This document shows, piece by piece, positions 13,432 through 24,100 of a DNA stretch of 43,952 nt. The notes under the pieces were generated by a model. The model did not search any database. It saw only the letters and a list, made by a program, of their open reading frames with translations, and was not told the origin of the DNA. Within the stretch, counting starts at the first letter, position 1, and the number at the start of each line of letters is the position of its first letter. The stretch is from a virus. The position numbers and the translations under genes are program-made. The stretch is taken from the IMG/VR virus record IMGVR_UViG_3300046368_000501, positions 1-43,952 of that record; one strand, written 5' to 3'.

Positions 13432-14604
13432 TTAAGCACCAAACTCACCCATTGGGAACTGAGCAGTTGGTACAGATTGGTGTGTTTTCCTTGCAGTTCC
13501 ACTATCATTTACATAAGCTTCTTCTACCTTTCTTAGAGTTCCATTGTCATTAATGAATACACCTTTAACTTTTGCATTTCTAGGTATGACTCTTTGATGT
13601 GAGTAAGTAACTTGATAGGTAAATGGACTTTGGTGTTGATATGATATCTGAGCTCCAGCATTATAGAAGAAAGGTGTTTGTGTATTTCTAATATTAGGTT
13701 GTTGTCCTTGTACTGAATTTTGATATGTGAACGGACTTCTATGTGCATAGGTAAATGGACTTCTTCCATCTGCAATATATGGATAAGATACTTGCTTGTT
13801 TCTAATATTAGGTTCAGTTGCAGTTGCAATGTAAGGATAAGGTACATCGCGATTACCAATAGCTGGTTGTTGACCTGTTGTTGCATACGTAAATGGACTT
13901 CTATGTTGATAGATACTTGGTAATTGACCAGTTCTTTGATACGTAAATGGTGTTTGACTTTCTTTTACAACATTTGTTTGTGCATTACTAGGGTTTCTAT
14001 ATGTAAATGGAGACCTATGGTTGTATGAAACTTGTCTTATTGCTTGTCTATTATATGTAAACGGACTTCTTGTCTCGTAGGTAAACGGTGACCTATGAGC
14101 ATATGTCGCAGGTTGTCTTGCATCACGTATGTTAGGTTCTCTTCCCTCTACAGGACTTCTATATGTGAGTGGACTTTGATGTTGATACGTAGACGGTGAC
14201 CTGTGACTATATGTTAAAGGACTTCTATGTTGGTATGTATTAGGTTGTCTTGCCTCTCTTATGTTTGGTTCCTGTGCATTCACTGGACTTCTATAAGTGA
14301 ACGGACTTCTATGTGCATAGGTAAATGGTGACCTGTGACTATATGTTAAAGGACTTCTATGTTGGTATGTACTAGGTTGTCTTGCTTCTCTAATATTAGG
14401 CTGTCTTGCATTTACAGGATTTCTATATGTAGTAGGTGTCTGACCCTGTGTGTCATAAGTTGCAGGCTGTCTTGCATTTCTAATATTTGGTTCTTGTGCA
14501 TTTGCAATATAGGGATAGGCGTTTTGTCTATTTGCTATAGAAGGCATCCTATATGAAACTATAGTAGGTTGTTGTAAACTATATGGTTGTTGAGCAATGG
14601 CCAT
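13432..14604 (-). CDS. Octapeptide-repeat virion-type protein (390 aa)
   Basis: This is the third member of the octad family. Residues 1-30 form a short lead (MAIAQQPYSLQQPTIVSY), followed by octads with PYPYIANAQE, HRSPLTYSH and HRSPFTYAH. Residues 65-108 and 109-152 are two 44-residue super-repeats of the HRSP-rich type. The last ~60 residues are different: IPRNAKVKGVFINDNGTLRK followed by VEEAYVNDSGTARKTHQ is a duplicated 'V.G.FINDNGT.RKV / V.EAYVNDSGTARK' motif like those in phage appendage attachment modules. The tail is QFPMGEFGA. Starts and stops overlap by TAATG with the gene at 14604-16346, implying coupled expression. Function unknown; a fibre or decoration role is inferred from position. 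Confidence 0.8.
   Translation of the reverse strand: MAIAQQPYSLQQPTIVSYRMPSIANRQNAYPYIANAQEPNIRNARQPATYDTQGQTPTTYRNPVNARQPNIREARQPSTYQHRSPLTYSHRSPFTYAHRSPFTYRSPVNAQEPNIREARQPNTYQHRSPLTYSHRSPSTYQHQSPLTYRSPVEGREPNIRDARQPATYAHRSPFTYETRSPFTYNRQAIRQVSYNHRSPFTYRNPSNAQTNVVKESQTPFTYQRTGQLPSIYQHRSPFTYATTGQQPAIGNRDVPYPYIATATEPNIRNKQVSYPYIADGRSPFTYAHRSPFTYQNSVQGQQPNIRNTQTPFFYNAGAQISYQHQSPFTYQVTYSHQRVIPRNAKVKGVFINDNGTLRKVEEAYVNDSGTARKTHQSVPTAQFPMGEFGA
14149..14412 (-). repeat. Two tandem 132-bp coding repeats (44 aa each)
   Basis: Residues 65-108 and 109-152 of the 390-residue protein match the HRSP-rich 44-residue unit of the array at 4719-5378, with the same 10+8+8+8+10 register. Confidence 0.85.
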
Positions 14605-16346
14605 TATTGTAAATCTCCACCACCCTTAGACATCGACAATTGAATCAATTGACTCGTTGGGTTTGTTGTATAGATAGTAGGATTACCCGCCATACCACCA
14701 TTCACAACTTTTAATTGTATTGAAACACCTGTAGAACGAAGATAACCTAAAGAACCTTGGTTACTACTGCCAGAACTTGCAGACCACTTAAACCCTACCG
14801 CTGTTGCACTATCACTACTTTGTTCTCCATCCCAAATCATATAGTATTGGTTTTTAACTTTTGCACCAGTTTCGTTAGCTGAATCATTTGGAAATTCAGC
14901 TGAACCACCAAAATTACTGTCATCTATGTCAGCATTAGAATTCCATTTAGCAGATATCTCTATACCATCTCCATCTTGACTACTACCTTGGAAGTCTCCA
15001 TAGAAGTTAATATAGTCTTCATAAACTGGGCCCATTGCTGCGCTATCGACTGCATACCATTTTGCTTTAACTGAATATGCATTGGTACCACTTTCTTGCC
15101 AATCGAATCGCATTAAGCAACTGCCACTTGTTGCATATGCTGAAGAATGACTTCTTGTTGTTTCCCAAGTTCTATTTGTTGTTGTGAGGCCTGACTGAGA
15201 TTGACCCGCGTTAATATGAATCGCTGCACTGTTGCCTGGGCCCCAAGTAGTGTTGCCTGCATTGTTTGGTGCATCCTCTCCATCCACTCCATCATATATG
15301 GCGGGTTGTTGGGCAATTATTGGAGTTGATGAACTTGTAGTTGCTGGTGTCTGTACATTATAAGTCGTTGGTGTTTGACCTTGTCTTGCGTATGTAAATG
15401 GACTTTGATGTTGATAGGTAAACGGAGTCTGAGAATTTGCACTATAGGGATAAGGATTTTGTTTATTAACAGGGTTCTGATAAGTAAACGGTGACCTATA
15501 ATTATAAGTAAACGCTGCTTGTGCATTTCTAATATTAGGTTCCTGTTGGTTTCTAATATTAGGCTCTTGTGCATTCTTAATAGTAGGTTGTTGTGCAGAT
15601 ACAGGATTCCTATATGTAAACGGTGACCTATGTTGATACGTAAACGCTGTTTGACTGCTTCTAATATTAGGTTCTTGCTGATTTCTTATATTAGGTTCTT
15701 GTTGGTTTCTAATATTTGGTTCTTGAGCAGACACAGGGTTCCTATAAGTGAACGGTGACCTGTAGTTATAAGTAAACGGTGTTTGACTGTTTCTAATATT
15801 AGGTTCTTGTGCATTGACTTGATTCGATTCTTGTCCAGCTGCAATATAAGGATACGGTTGTTGTGTATCTCTTATGTTCGGTTCTTGTGCATTTACAGGA
15901 TTCTGATAAGTAAAGGGACTAGGGTGTTGGTAGAACCCAGGCTGTCTAGCATTTGCAATATAAGGATAAGGACTTTGTAAAGCCCTTCCATTTGGTTGTT
16001 GACCAGCTGCAATGTATGGATAAGGATTCTGAAAATTATATGTTGCTGGTTGCAGTCCTTGTCTTGCGTATGTAAATGGACTTTGATGCTGATAGATTGT
16101 AGGTGTCTGACCCTGTCTTGTGTAAGTAAAGGGTTGTTGTGCATTCCTTATGTTTGGTTCTTGGCCAGATACAGGAGTATTGTATATGAACGGAGACCTG
16201 TATTGATACGTTGAGGGTTGACGAGATTCAGCTGTATAGATAGACTGTGTCTGTCTAATGTTTGGTTCTTGACCATTTACTGGAACTCTAGCATTGTACG
16301 GTTGCTGAATTTCCGTTTCTATGTTTACAAATATTTCTTCAGACAT
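14604..16346 (-). CDS. Octapeptide-repeat protein with C-terminal globular domain (580 aa)
   Basis: Residues 1-20 (MSEEIFVNIETEIQQPYNAR) lead into octads to about residue 335. Two 44-residue super-repeats (206-249, 250-293) resemble the PNIR-rich array of the gene at 2476. From about 351 to 580 is a non-repetitive globular region beginning YDGVDGEDAPNNAG. It contains AAIHINAGQSQSGL, SGSCLMRFDWQESGTN, VKAKWYAVDSAAMGPVYED, KNQYYMIWDGEQSSDS, VGFKWSASSG and a Gly-rich end. It looks like a beta-sandwich, possibly carbohydrate-binding, but I do not recognise it. This is the only octad-family member with a large non-repeat domain, making it the best candidate to show what these proteins do. It begins 2 nt after the stop of the fibre gene at 16348 and ends in a TAATG overlap with 13432. 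Confidence 0.8.
   Translation of the reverse strand: MSEEIFVNIETEIQQPYNARVPVNGQEPNIRQTQSIYTAESRQPSTYQYRSPFIYNTPVSGQEPNIRNAQQPFTYTRQGQTPTIYQHQSPFTYARQGLQPATYNFQNPYPYIAAGQQPNGRALQSPYPYIANARQPGFYQHPSPFTYQNPVNAQEPNIRDTQQPYPYIAAGQESNQVNAQEPNIRNSQTPFTYNYRSPFTYRNPVSAQEPNIRNQQEPNIRNQQEPNIRSSQTAFTYQHRSPFTYRNPVSAQQPTIKNAQEPNIRNQQEPNIRNAQAAFTYNYRSPFTYQNPVNKQNPYPYSANSQTPFTYQHQSPFTYARQGQTPTTYNVQTPATTSSSTPIIAQQPAIYDGVDGEDAPNNAGNTTWGPGNSAAIHINAGQSQSGLTTTNRTWETTRSHSSAYATSGSCLMRFDWQESGTNAYSVKAKWYAVDSAAMGPVYEDYINFYGDFQGSSQDGDGIEISAKWNSNADIDDSNFGGSAEFPNDSANETGAKVKNQYYMIWDGEQSSDSATAVGFKWSASSGSSNQGSLGYLRSTGVSIQLKVVNGGMAGNPTIYTTNPTSQLIQLSMSKGGGDLQ
15468..15731 (-). repeat. Two tandem 132-bp coding repeats (44 aa each)
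   Basis: Residues 206-249 and 250-293 of the 580-residue protein follow the PNIR-rich 44-residue unit of the array at 2881-3540. Confidence 0.85.
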
Positions 16347-16347
16347 A

Positions 16348-17937
16348 TCATACTACAAACCATATGTGTCCAGTCGACGTTGACCCAACACCACTAGGTG
16401 CAGTTGACACAATTGCATAATCCAATTTAACATTATCGGATTCTAATTTAATTCCTTCACTTGCGTTGACAGCAAACGTTAATCGAGTGTCTGAGCCAGT
16501 CCCTGTGTATGATTCACTTAGACCAGCACCTGCTACCATTAAATCATTTACATCGGAATCCCCATATTGAGGAGCTGCAGTAAGAATAATTTTATCATTA
16601 TTATCTTGATAGTCTGCAGTTATATTTGAGTGGTCATTGTGGTCTAGTAATCCTTTAACTTTGTCTTGTGCGTATTCTTGGAAAGTCTCTCCATTGAATG
16701 TTAAGTTACCATCGATGTCAACATCTCCACCAAAGTTAGTGTTACCACTAATGTCTGCATTTCCGTTGATATCAAGTGAACCACCTTCTATCTCTCCAGT
16801 TGCAGTAACGTTTCTAAATCCAGTGATATCTTTATTTGAATCTACTGCAACTGCTTTACTAGCAATTACAGTTCCGTTTGTTAGGTCATCAATTTTTTCT
16901 AAATCTGTTTGGTCTATTCTTGCATTTCCGATTACGAATTCACTACCAGCAGTAATATCTCCTGTTGCAGTAATGTTTCTGAATCCAGTGATATCTTTAT
17001 CTGAATCTACTGCAACTGCTTTACTAGCAACAACGGTTCCTAGTGTAGTTCCGTCAAGATAGTTAATCTCTGTAGTGGATAAAGTTGCACCGTCTATTAT
17101 CTCTAGTTCAGTCTCATTTACTCTTGCATTTCCGATTACGAATTCACTTCCAGCAATTATGTCTGTAGATGAAGTAATGTCTCCACCAGCAGTTACCGTT
17201 GAAGTCAGAGCTGCAGTCCCACCACTTAGGTTACCGTTGAATATTGTTGAGGTGATAGAACTAAAACCTGTACCCACACCGCCTGTAATCGTTGCTGTTG
17301 AATCGGTGAAGGTTGGTGCAGTGATTGTATGTCCAGTATCTACTGTAAAGTCGCCATCATGGAAAGTCTTACCATACATTTCAATTGTATTTGTACCAGT
17401 AAGAGCTGTTACCCTGTTAGCATCATCTGCATAATTACCATTTAAAATTATTCCACTATCGTTATTATTATAAATTGTGTTTTCAGATGTCTCTGTAAAG
17501 AAACCAATTGATTGACCACCGATTGTAGATGTTCCTAAGTATGAACCTGTGAAAGAATATATGACAACCATGTCATTTGCAGCTGCAGCTGATGTTAGAG
17601 TCAATCTAAAATAGATATTTCCAGTTACTTGGGATATAGAATAGTCTGCACCCTCTAATAATAGAGTTGAATTCTTAAATACTTGGAATCTATCCTGTCT
17701 TAATCTAAGTGTATTACTAAAATCGTCTGCACCAGTGAATACTGACTGACCAGCTGTTGCAGTATAGATAAACTCTTGGAAAAAGAATGACTTATCTTCC
17801 AAACTATTAAGTGCATCTATTACTGTTTCAGTATTTTCTGTTCTTAAGCCAGACTTATCACCAACATCAACAGCCAATTCGTTGTATTTGGTTCTAAACT
17901 GTTCAATAGTTGAGTATGTGTCTACTGTTTTTGCCAT
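16348..17937 (-). CDS. Tail-fibre-like protein (529 aa)
   Basis: The N-terminus TVDTYSTIEQFRTKYNELAV, then DVGDKSGL and FFFQEFIYTATAGQSVFTG, is typical of marine T4-like phage fibre/virion proteins that attach next to the baseplate. A carbohydrate-binding-like beta segment follows (LRLRQDRFQVFKNSTLLLEG, DYSISQVTGNIYF). From about 265 to 410 the block AGSEFVIGNAR...ID...GTV(I/V)ASKAVAVDS.KDITGFRN(I/V)TATG is repeated, with TTEINYLDGTTLGT between. The C-terminus has HNDHSNITADYQDNNDKI and ends STSTGHIWFVV. This type usually forms elongated trimers. It is coupled by TAATG to the coiled-coil gene upstream and lies directly after the DUF4815 gene, so it is probably the main fibre connecting to the baseplate. 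Confidence 0.8.
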   Translation of the reverse strand: MAKTVDTYSTIEQFRTKYNELAVDVGDKSGLRTENTETVIDALNSLEDKSFFFQEFIYTATAGQSVFTGADDFSNTLRLRQDRFQVFKNSTLLLEGADYSISQVTGNIYFRLTLTSAAAANDMVVIYSFTGSYLGTSTIGGQSIGFFTETSENTIYNNNDSGIILNGNYADDANRVTALTGTNTIEMYGKTFHDGDFTVDTGHTITAPTFTDSTATITGGVGTGFSSITSTIFNGNLSGGTAALTSTVTAGGDITSSTDIIAGSEFVIGNARVNETELEIIDGATLSTTEINYLDGTTLGTVVASKAVAVDSDKDITGFRNITATGDITAGSEFVIGNARIDQTDLEKIDDLTNGTVIASKAVAVDSNKDITGFRNVTATGEIEGGSLDINGNADISGNTNFGGDVDIDGNLTFNGETFQEYAQDKVKGLLDHNDHSNITADYQDNNDKIILTAAPQYGDSDVNDLMVAGAGLSESYTGTGSDTRLTFAVNASEGIKLESDNVKLDYAIVSTAPSGVGSTSTGHIWFVV

Positions 17938-18137
17938 TATGTCCTATCCAATAATTGTTGAAGCATCAATTTCATCTCTGATACGTCACTTTTAAGAGTA
18001 TTTATCTCTTCTTTCTGAGCTAAAAATCTTTGTTTTCTAACTTTATGTAATCTATATTGTTCTACGTCTGTATTTATGATAGCATGAGAAGTTTCTTCTC
18101 TATAAAGATGAGTATGTCCTTCGACTTTGATACCCAT
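17937..18137 (-). CDS. Small conserved coiled-coil protein (66 aa)
   Basis: It reads MGIKVEGHTHLYREETSHAI, then INTDVEQYRLHKVRKQRFL, then a heptad-type helix (KEEINTLKSDVSEMKLMLQQ). Small proteins of this form accompany fibre genes in marine T4-like phages; their role is unknown to me. I prefer the ATG at 18137 over 18146 (which would add MHK). The 18137 start lies one base after the TAA stop of the DUF4815 gene, and the resulting TAAGATGG junction is identical to that between gp25 and gp6. Coupled translation with both neighbours is likely, since its own stop overlaps the next start as TAATG. Confidence 0.75.
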   Translation of the reverse strand: MGIKVEGHTHLYREETSHAIINTDVEQYRLHKVRKQRFLAQKEEINTLKSDVSEMKLMLQQLLDRT

Positions 18138-18138
18138 C

Positions 18139-21100
18139 TTATGCAAGTGCCATACATCTTAGTGCAGTTACCGCTGGCACTATTGCTGTACTTGTTCCTT
18201 GTCCCACTATCTTAACAACGAATCCACTAAACTCGGGTAAATTATCTGCAGTGAACTCATATTCTTTAAAGTTTCTTGCATCTGCTTCTGTTGTGACATC
18301 GGGTGAACCATCCGTATTGAAATATTCAAATCCGACATCATCTAATAAAGTTTCTTCGTCATTTTTGATGATTTTATACATCAATTTAAGTTCTGTTGTT
18401 GGTGGTCTATACATATCTGCAATAACTTTTAAAGATGTTGCTGGAGTTTTAAGATTCACCTTCCTTGTTACATAGACCATTGCATTATTATCACCCTCTG
18501 ACTCAGTTGATGGAACGAATGTTGAACCGACTGGTAAGGATTTTGTAGTACCATTGTTTTTAGTACCAGTTGCACTGTCTATATTGTTAATTCTGTTTGC
18601 AATTGCTAAACAACCCGCTGCTTGTATATCAATCATAGGTGATATGTTAGGGTTGAATGACATTAATTGTAATTGTAAATTGAAAGATTTCTGTGATGAC
18701 ATCTCTCTAGATTCATTATCACTTGAAGCTACAATTGATGGTGTGTCAAAGAATACATTATCATTTAATGTTACAAATTTATTTGTTGAACGTCTTTGAT
18801 ATGCCTCTCCACTAATAATACCTTCGGGTGAATACTGAGGAGTTGTAAGAACGTTTGCACTAATAATGGTTCCTTGCAGTTGAACTGAAGGAATCATTGT
18901 ATGAATTGCATCAAAGTAATAGTTTCTTGTTGCAGTTGCATTTGCACCACCACCGATTGTTGATTCGAATGCATAAAGACTTGAGAATGAGTATCCGCTG
19001 AGAGATGGAGTAAATCTAAATGAATCTATTCCTCTATCTGCAAGAGTGCTATGTAATGTATTGATTACTGCAATAGGACAACCACCTAAAGTATCTTCGG
19101 GTGTTCCTAATACTACACTTACATCTGCATTGGAAGTTCCAATATTTGTAATTGTAATGTTATCACCAGCAGTATAGTTCTGTCCAACTTTTAAAATATT
19201 TACATCTGTAATTGCACCACTTGCTATGATAACTTCACACTTGATTCCACTACCTGTTCCACCACTATGAGTATCATCTGTACAGTTGATTGTTCCATCT
19301 GCTGGTAAAGTATCAGAACCAATCTGTGAGAAACTTGATACTATCACTGCAGAATTTTTCTTGTCTCCAACAATACCAGCTATTGTTACATTATCTTTAT
19401 TATTGGTGTCATCATAGAAACCATGATTATAAGAATACACTTTAAGTTTTTTATCTGCAAAAGTTTCTATCGGATTTGTTTGTAGGTTAGTGTATGGTAA
19501 AGCATCATTTTCGAAATTAACATTACCAACTTTATCAATCTCATATTTTGCAACCTTCATGTTAAATTTAAGGTCATCTGTTTGTTCTGCAGTCCAAGTA
19601 GAAGCATTCTGTGACATGAATAATGAACCAGCATATGGTTGTCCACTTATAACTTCTGCAGTTGTTAAATCTGTTTCACCCATTCTAGAAATAAAGCACT
19701 CATACTCATTAGAGTTTGAGTATACAACGAAACAATATTCATTGTCCTGTTCTAAGTGAACTGGTGATTCGAATGTAAATGTTGTTGCAACTGAACCATC
19801 AGCTGATGTATTAATATCATCGGGGTTTTTAGTAACGTCTGAGAAAGGTAATACTATCTGGCCTGGATATCCATTTACCATGTTTCTAATTTGTACTGAA
19901 CAAGGCATAAATGTATCTTTTGTTGCAAAGAATAAATCTATTGAAGTCATATCCATACCACCTTGTGCATCAACCAAGAATGATTGTGCAAGTGGGTCAC
20001 CCCATCCTCTCATCTCTCCACCATTTAAAGCAAAGATTAAAGGTCTTTCTATTGTTCGTTCTACAAAATCTCTTCTATCAATTTGTGGCACTGCTACTGG
20101 TAAAGGTGGCGGTGTTGGAAGAGTTATAACTGGTGGTATAAATCTAATATCGGGTATGATGTTAGGTATTGTAATTGGAAAGTCGGGAATTATAGGTTCG
20201 GGTATATCAATTATTTGAATAGAGTTATCGACTGGTATCTCGTTTACTGGTGGGAAAATTGGGCCATCTGCATGTACTTCAGAGTTTAATCTCTCACCTC
20301 TTCTTGAGAAGTCTCTTGTTGCTGAATGGTCTTCTCTAATTACTCTACCATTTCTTGTTGATACGATTTCTGTTTGTGTTGCTTGTAAAATACCTTGTGC
20401 AGAGTACATTCCATTTCCCTGTGAAGCAGGGTTTGCCATATTGTAGAAACTTGAAGTAATTCTTAAGTCTCTTTGACCTGTTGGGAATCTTTGAGCTGCA
20501 CTGTTAGGCAATTCAAAGTATGCTCTTAGTCTTCCATTACCATCTGTTTTACATTCTGAAGTAACTGTTGTTCCACCGTCTTGTGAATACGTTGCATTGA
20601 AAGGTCTTACAAATTTGTTAACATTGATGTTATCAAAATAGAAGTAATGGTTTGAATTTGGTTTTAAATTTGTTGCATCAATTTCAATTGTTCTTGAACG
20701 GATAAATGGTATCAATGACATTGATACAACTCTATCGTTTCTTGTCTCTACAAAATCTTCAACTACAGTTGTTGTTACACCAGTTCTTGTTTGAATTTCG
20801 GGTGTCTCTGTAATTTCTCTACTAACAGTTATTCCTGCTACCCACTCTCCACCTTGTAATGGGTCTCCACTCCATGAACCATTTGAAGTTGATTGAACTT
20901 CTGTTGATACAGCTGAAGGTTCTCCAACCCATGTTGTTTGCCATGAGTTCCAAACTGTTCCTAATGAGTTTGCATTCTCAGCCATAACAGCATCAAAGTT
21001 ACCTTCACGGTTAACTCTCACATCGGGTAATCTTTCTGTGTCTTGCCAGATATCTGTATCGGGTGTTAATTTAACATTACCGATAAATGCAAATACGTGA

Positions 21101-24100
21101 TAAGGGTTAACATTAATTGAACGAGAAGCTTTATCTTGATTAACATAACTAACTTCACTATATGGTAAAGTAATTATATCACCAGTCTTTTTAAAGTTTG
21201 TTGATGCACCTACGTTTTGTGTAATACCAAAGAATTGAGTAAATGACTTAGGTCTTAACATACCCATCTTGGTATCAATAGCACAGTTGTAATCGGGATG
21301 ATTTACATCACCAATTTTATGACCTCTGAAGTTATCTACTAAGAAGCCTGATTTGTATCTATCAAATCCGTCTGCATCTAAAATTTGTTTTGTTTGTGTG
21401 TCTTTTTCTAATAGAGAAAGAGATGTAATTCTTTCAAGGTTAGTAACCCTATTGTTTATCTTACCGATATCCTTCATGGTATATCGTCTATGGTCAAAAC
21501 TTCTTATTTGAACATCACTTAATTTATTGGTATACGGTGGTATTCTCATTTCGAATAACTGTATACTATCATCTAAAGCTGTAGGTTTAGTTGGAGATAA
21601 TGCTGGAGTTCCTTGAGATATTTCGAACTTACCTTTCTTATGTAAGAATACTTTATCTATTCTTCCAACATAGAATTCAATATCACCTTTAAGAGATGAA
21701 CCACTTACTGGAACATCTACTGCGTTAGCACCTGTATCTGTAATACCAGTTCTTGCATCAGCGAAAGAACGACCACTCTCATAACCAAATGGTGCAAATA
21801 CAGCTCCACTGGTTGAGTTCGATAAATCTACTGCAGCTGCTACGTTCTGAGAAACATTAGATGAAAATGTAGTTGTCCCTAAAATTTGTCCTACTACTGG
21901 TCTAAAGTCAACACAATCTGAAAGTTCAAATGTTCCATCGGGTTCTAGTCCACCTAAGTCTACCTTGTTTGGTGAGTAAACTGGAATGTCTTTATAATCG
22001 ATTGATGAATAAGAATTTACATCAAAGAAGTCTCCACCACCCGATACTGTAAAGGAATCAAACACTAGTAAAAGTGGATTACTTGGTTTAGGTTGGCCAG
22101 GTTTTAATGTTAGTTTGGATAAGTCATAGTATCCATCTCTTTGACCATTGTCAAAGAAGTATCTGTCTTTAATGTCGGGGGAACCTGCGTTAACTCCACC
22201 ACTTTCTGCAGTCGGCATTGTACCACTTGCAAGTGATGTTTGTCCTACTACAGTTTCACTTGGTAAGAATACTTCACCATCTGTTGATGTATAATACCAA
22301 TATGAGAGATTACCACCACCAAAATTAATAAGACTTGCTCTTGCACCCGAAGTCTGACCAATGATTATTTCGTGGTTAACAAATTCATCACTTGTGGTTA
22401 TAATTGCATTTGGAGTAATTGGTGTCCCATCAATTCCTTCGAATACTCCAATAACTTTGTGTACGTCTGCAACACCTAATGTAATATCTTTGTCATCGTA
22501 TGCAGTTCCATAGAAACCATTATCACTTCTAGGTTTTGATACTTTTAAAACTCTTGCTTTGGATAATGATTTACCTCTTGAGGTAACACCACTAGTTTTT
22601 GTTACTGTATATGTTACATCAACAAAGGCACCATTGTTACCTGTAAGAGTCAAAGTTAATACTTCTGCGTTACCAGCAACGTTTACACTTGGGTTTAAAT
22701 CTTCAACATTAAGTAAATCCCCAGCTGCATAACCACTACCTGCTTCTCTTACTGAGATTGAAAAGTTATCTGTATTTCGTGCATTGAATGTCTCATGGGC
22801 TCCAGTAGTTATACTTATCTGATTAGATGCAACTTCTTTAACTACTTGTCTTCTTACTGTTACAGATTTTGGAGTATGACTTGCAACAAAATCTCTTGGG
22901 AATGCATGTATGTTTGCAGTCTGATTTTGGTCAAACAATTTTGCACGTCTTCTGACTGCATTACCACTTCCAGCTGCTATTGAGTTTGCAGTCAAGACTA
23001 AAGCTGTTTCTGAGGTGACTGAAGCAACGGTATTAACATTACCTGCTTGGTCTATTATTTGGTCACCCTCTTTTAATTCTTTTGCAAACTGAGTTGCAAA
23101 ACCTGTTACAGCTGTTGAGTTTGTAGCTACAAAGGTAACTGTTCCACTTAGAACATTATCTTGTGATAATGAAACATCTGCAGTGAAAATTTCTCTGTTA
23201 GTATTGTTAGGTTTTTGTGCAACTGCTCTTGCACGGTCAATGTTGTAAGTTCTAATTGCACTACAAGATGTAAGTGTTGCAGTGCTTCCACCACCTTCTG
23301 CTGATATATTATCAGAAGTTGTAAATGCACCTTGTACATCATGTACAAAGAGATTACTTCCCTCGACATGGTGAACGATAGCACTTGTACCAGTTGAACT
23401 ACCAGTAACTTTATCACCTGCTACGAATGTGTTTGCAATCGTACCAGTAAGTTTAGTAAACATCTTGATATCAAATAAATATAAATTCCAAAGAGCTGTG
23501 TCTGTATAGACATCACTTGAGTCGATACCTTCATGAAGGTCTACGTTTCTAATTCTACATGTTCCAATATTACCAGTTGCACTTAAGGCTCCATCTGTAT
23601 CTGATATACCTAAGTCTGCTACTAGGTTATCATATAGTAATGCTGGATTATGTGGGTCAATAGTATCTGAACCAGTTTCGTTACCGAACTCGGGTAGACC
23701 ATGAGCATTAGTAACTCTTAATTTATTTCCTAATCTGATTGGTGCTGATACACCAGTCAATGATTCTGTTGTTCTTGCTTTTTGAATGTTTAGAGTAGTT
23801 GTTCCAACTTTATCAATTTCATAACCTCTAACATATGCCTTGCCCGGCGATACCATGAATACGAATCTTCCTTCGTCTCCACCATTATTCTTCGTATAGA
23901 AACCTAAATTAGTTCCGTCATCTAAATGTTGTCTTAATGATGCAGTAAATTGTGTGACTACGAAGTCTCCGTTTGCATCGAATGTTCTTCGTGCAAGAGT
24001 GTTTTCTATTTCTGCATATTTTGTTTTGTCTATTTTAAGTGTGATAACACCTGCGTTAACTCTTGATAGTTCAACGAAGGATGTACCTAATACTGAGTCT

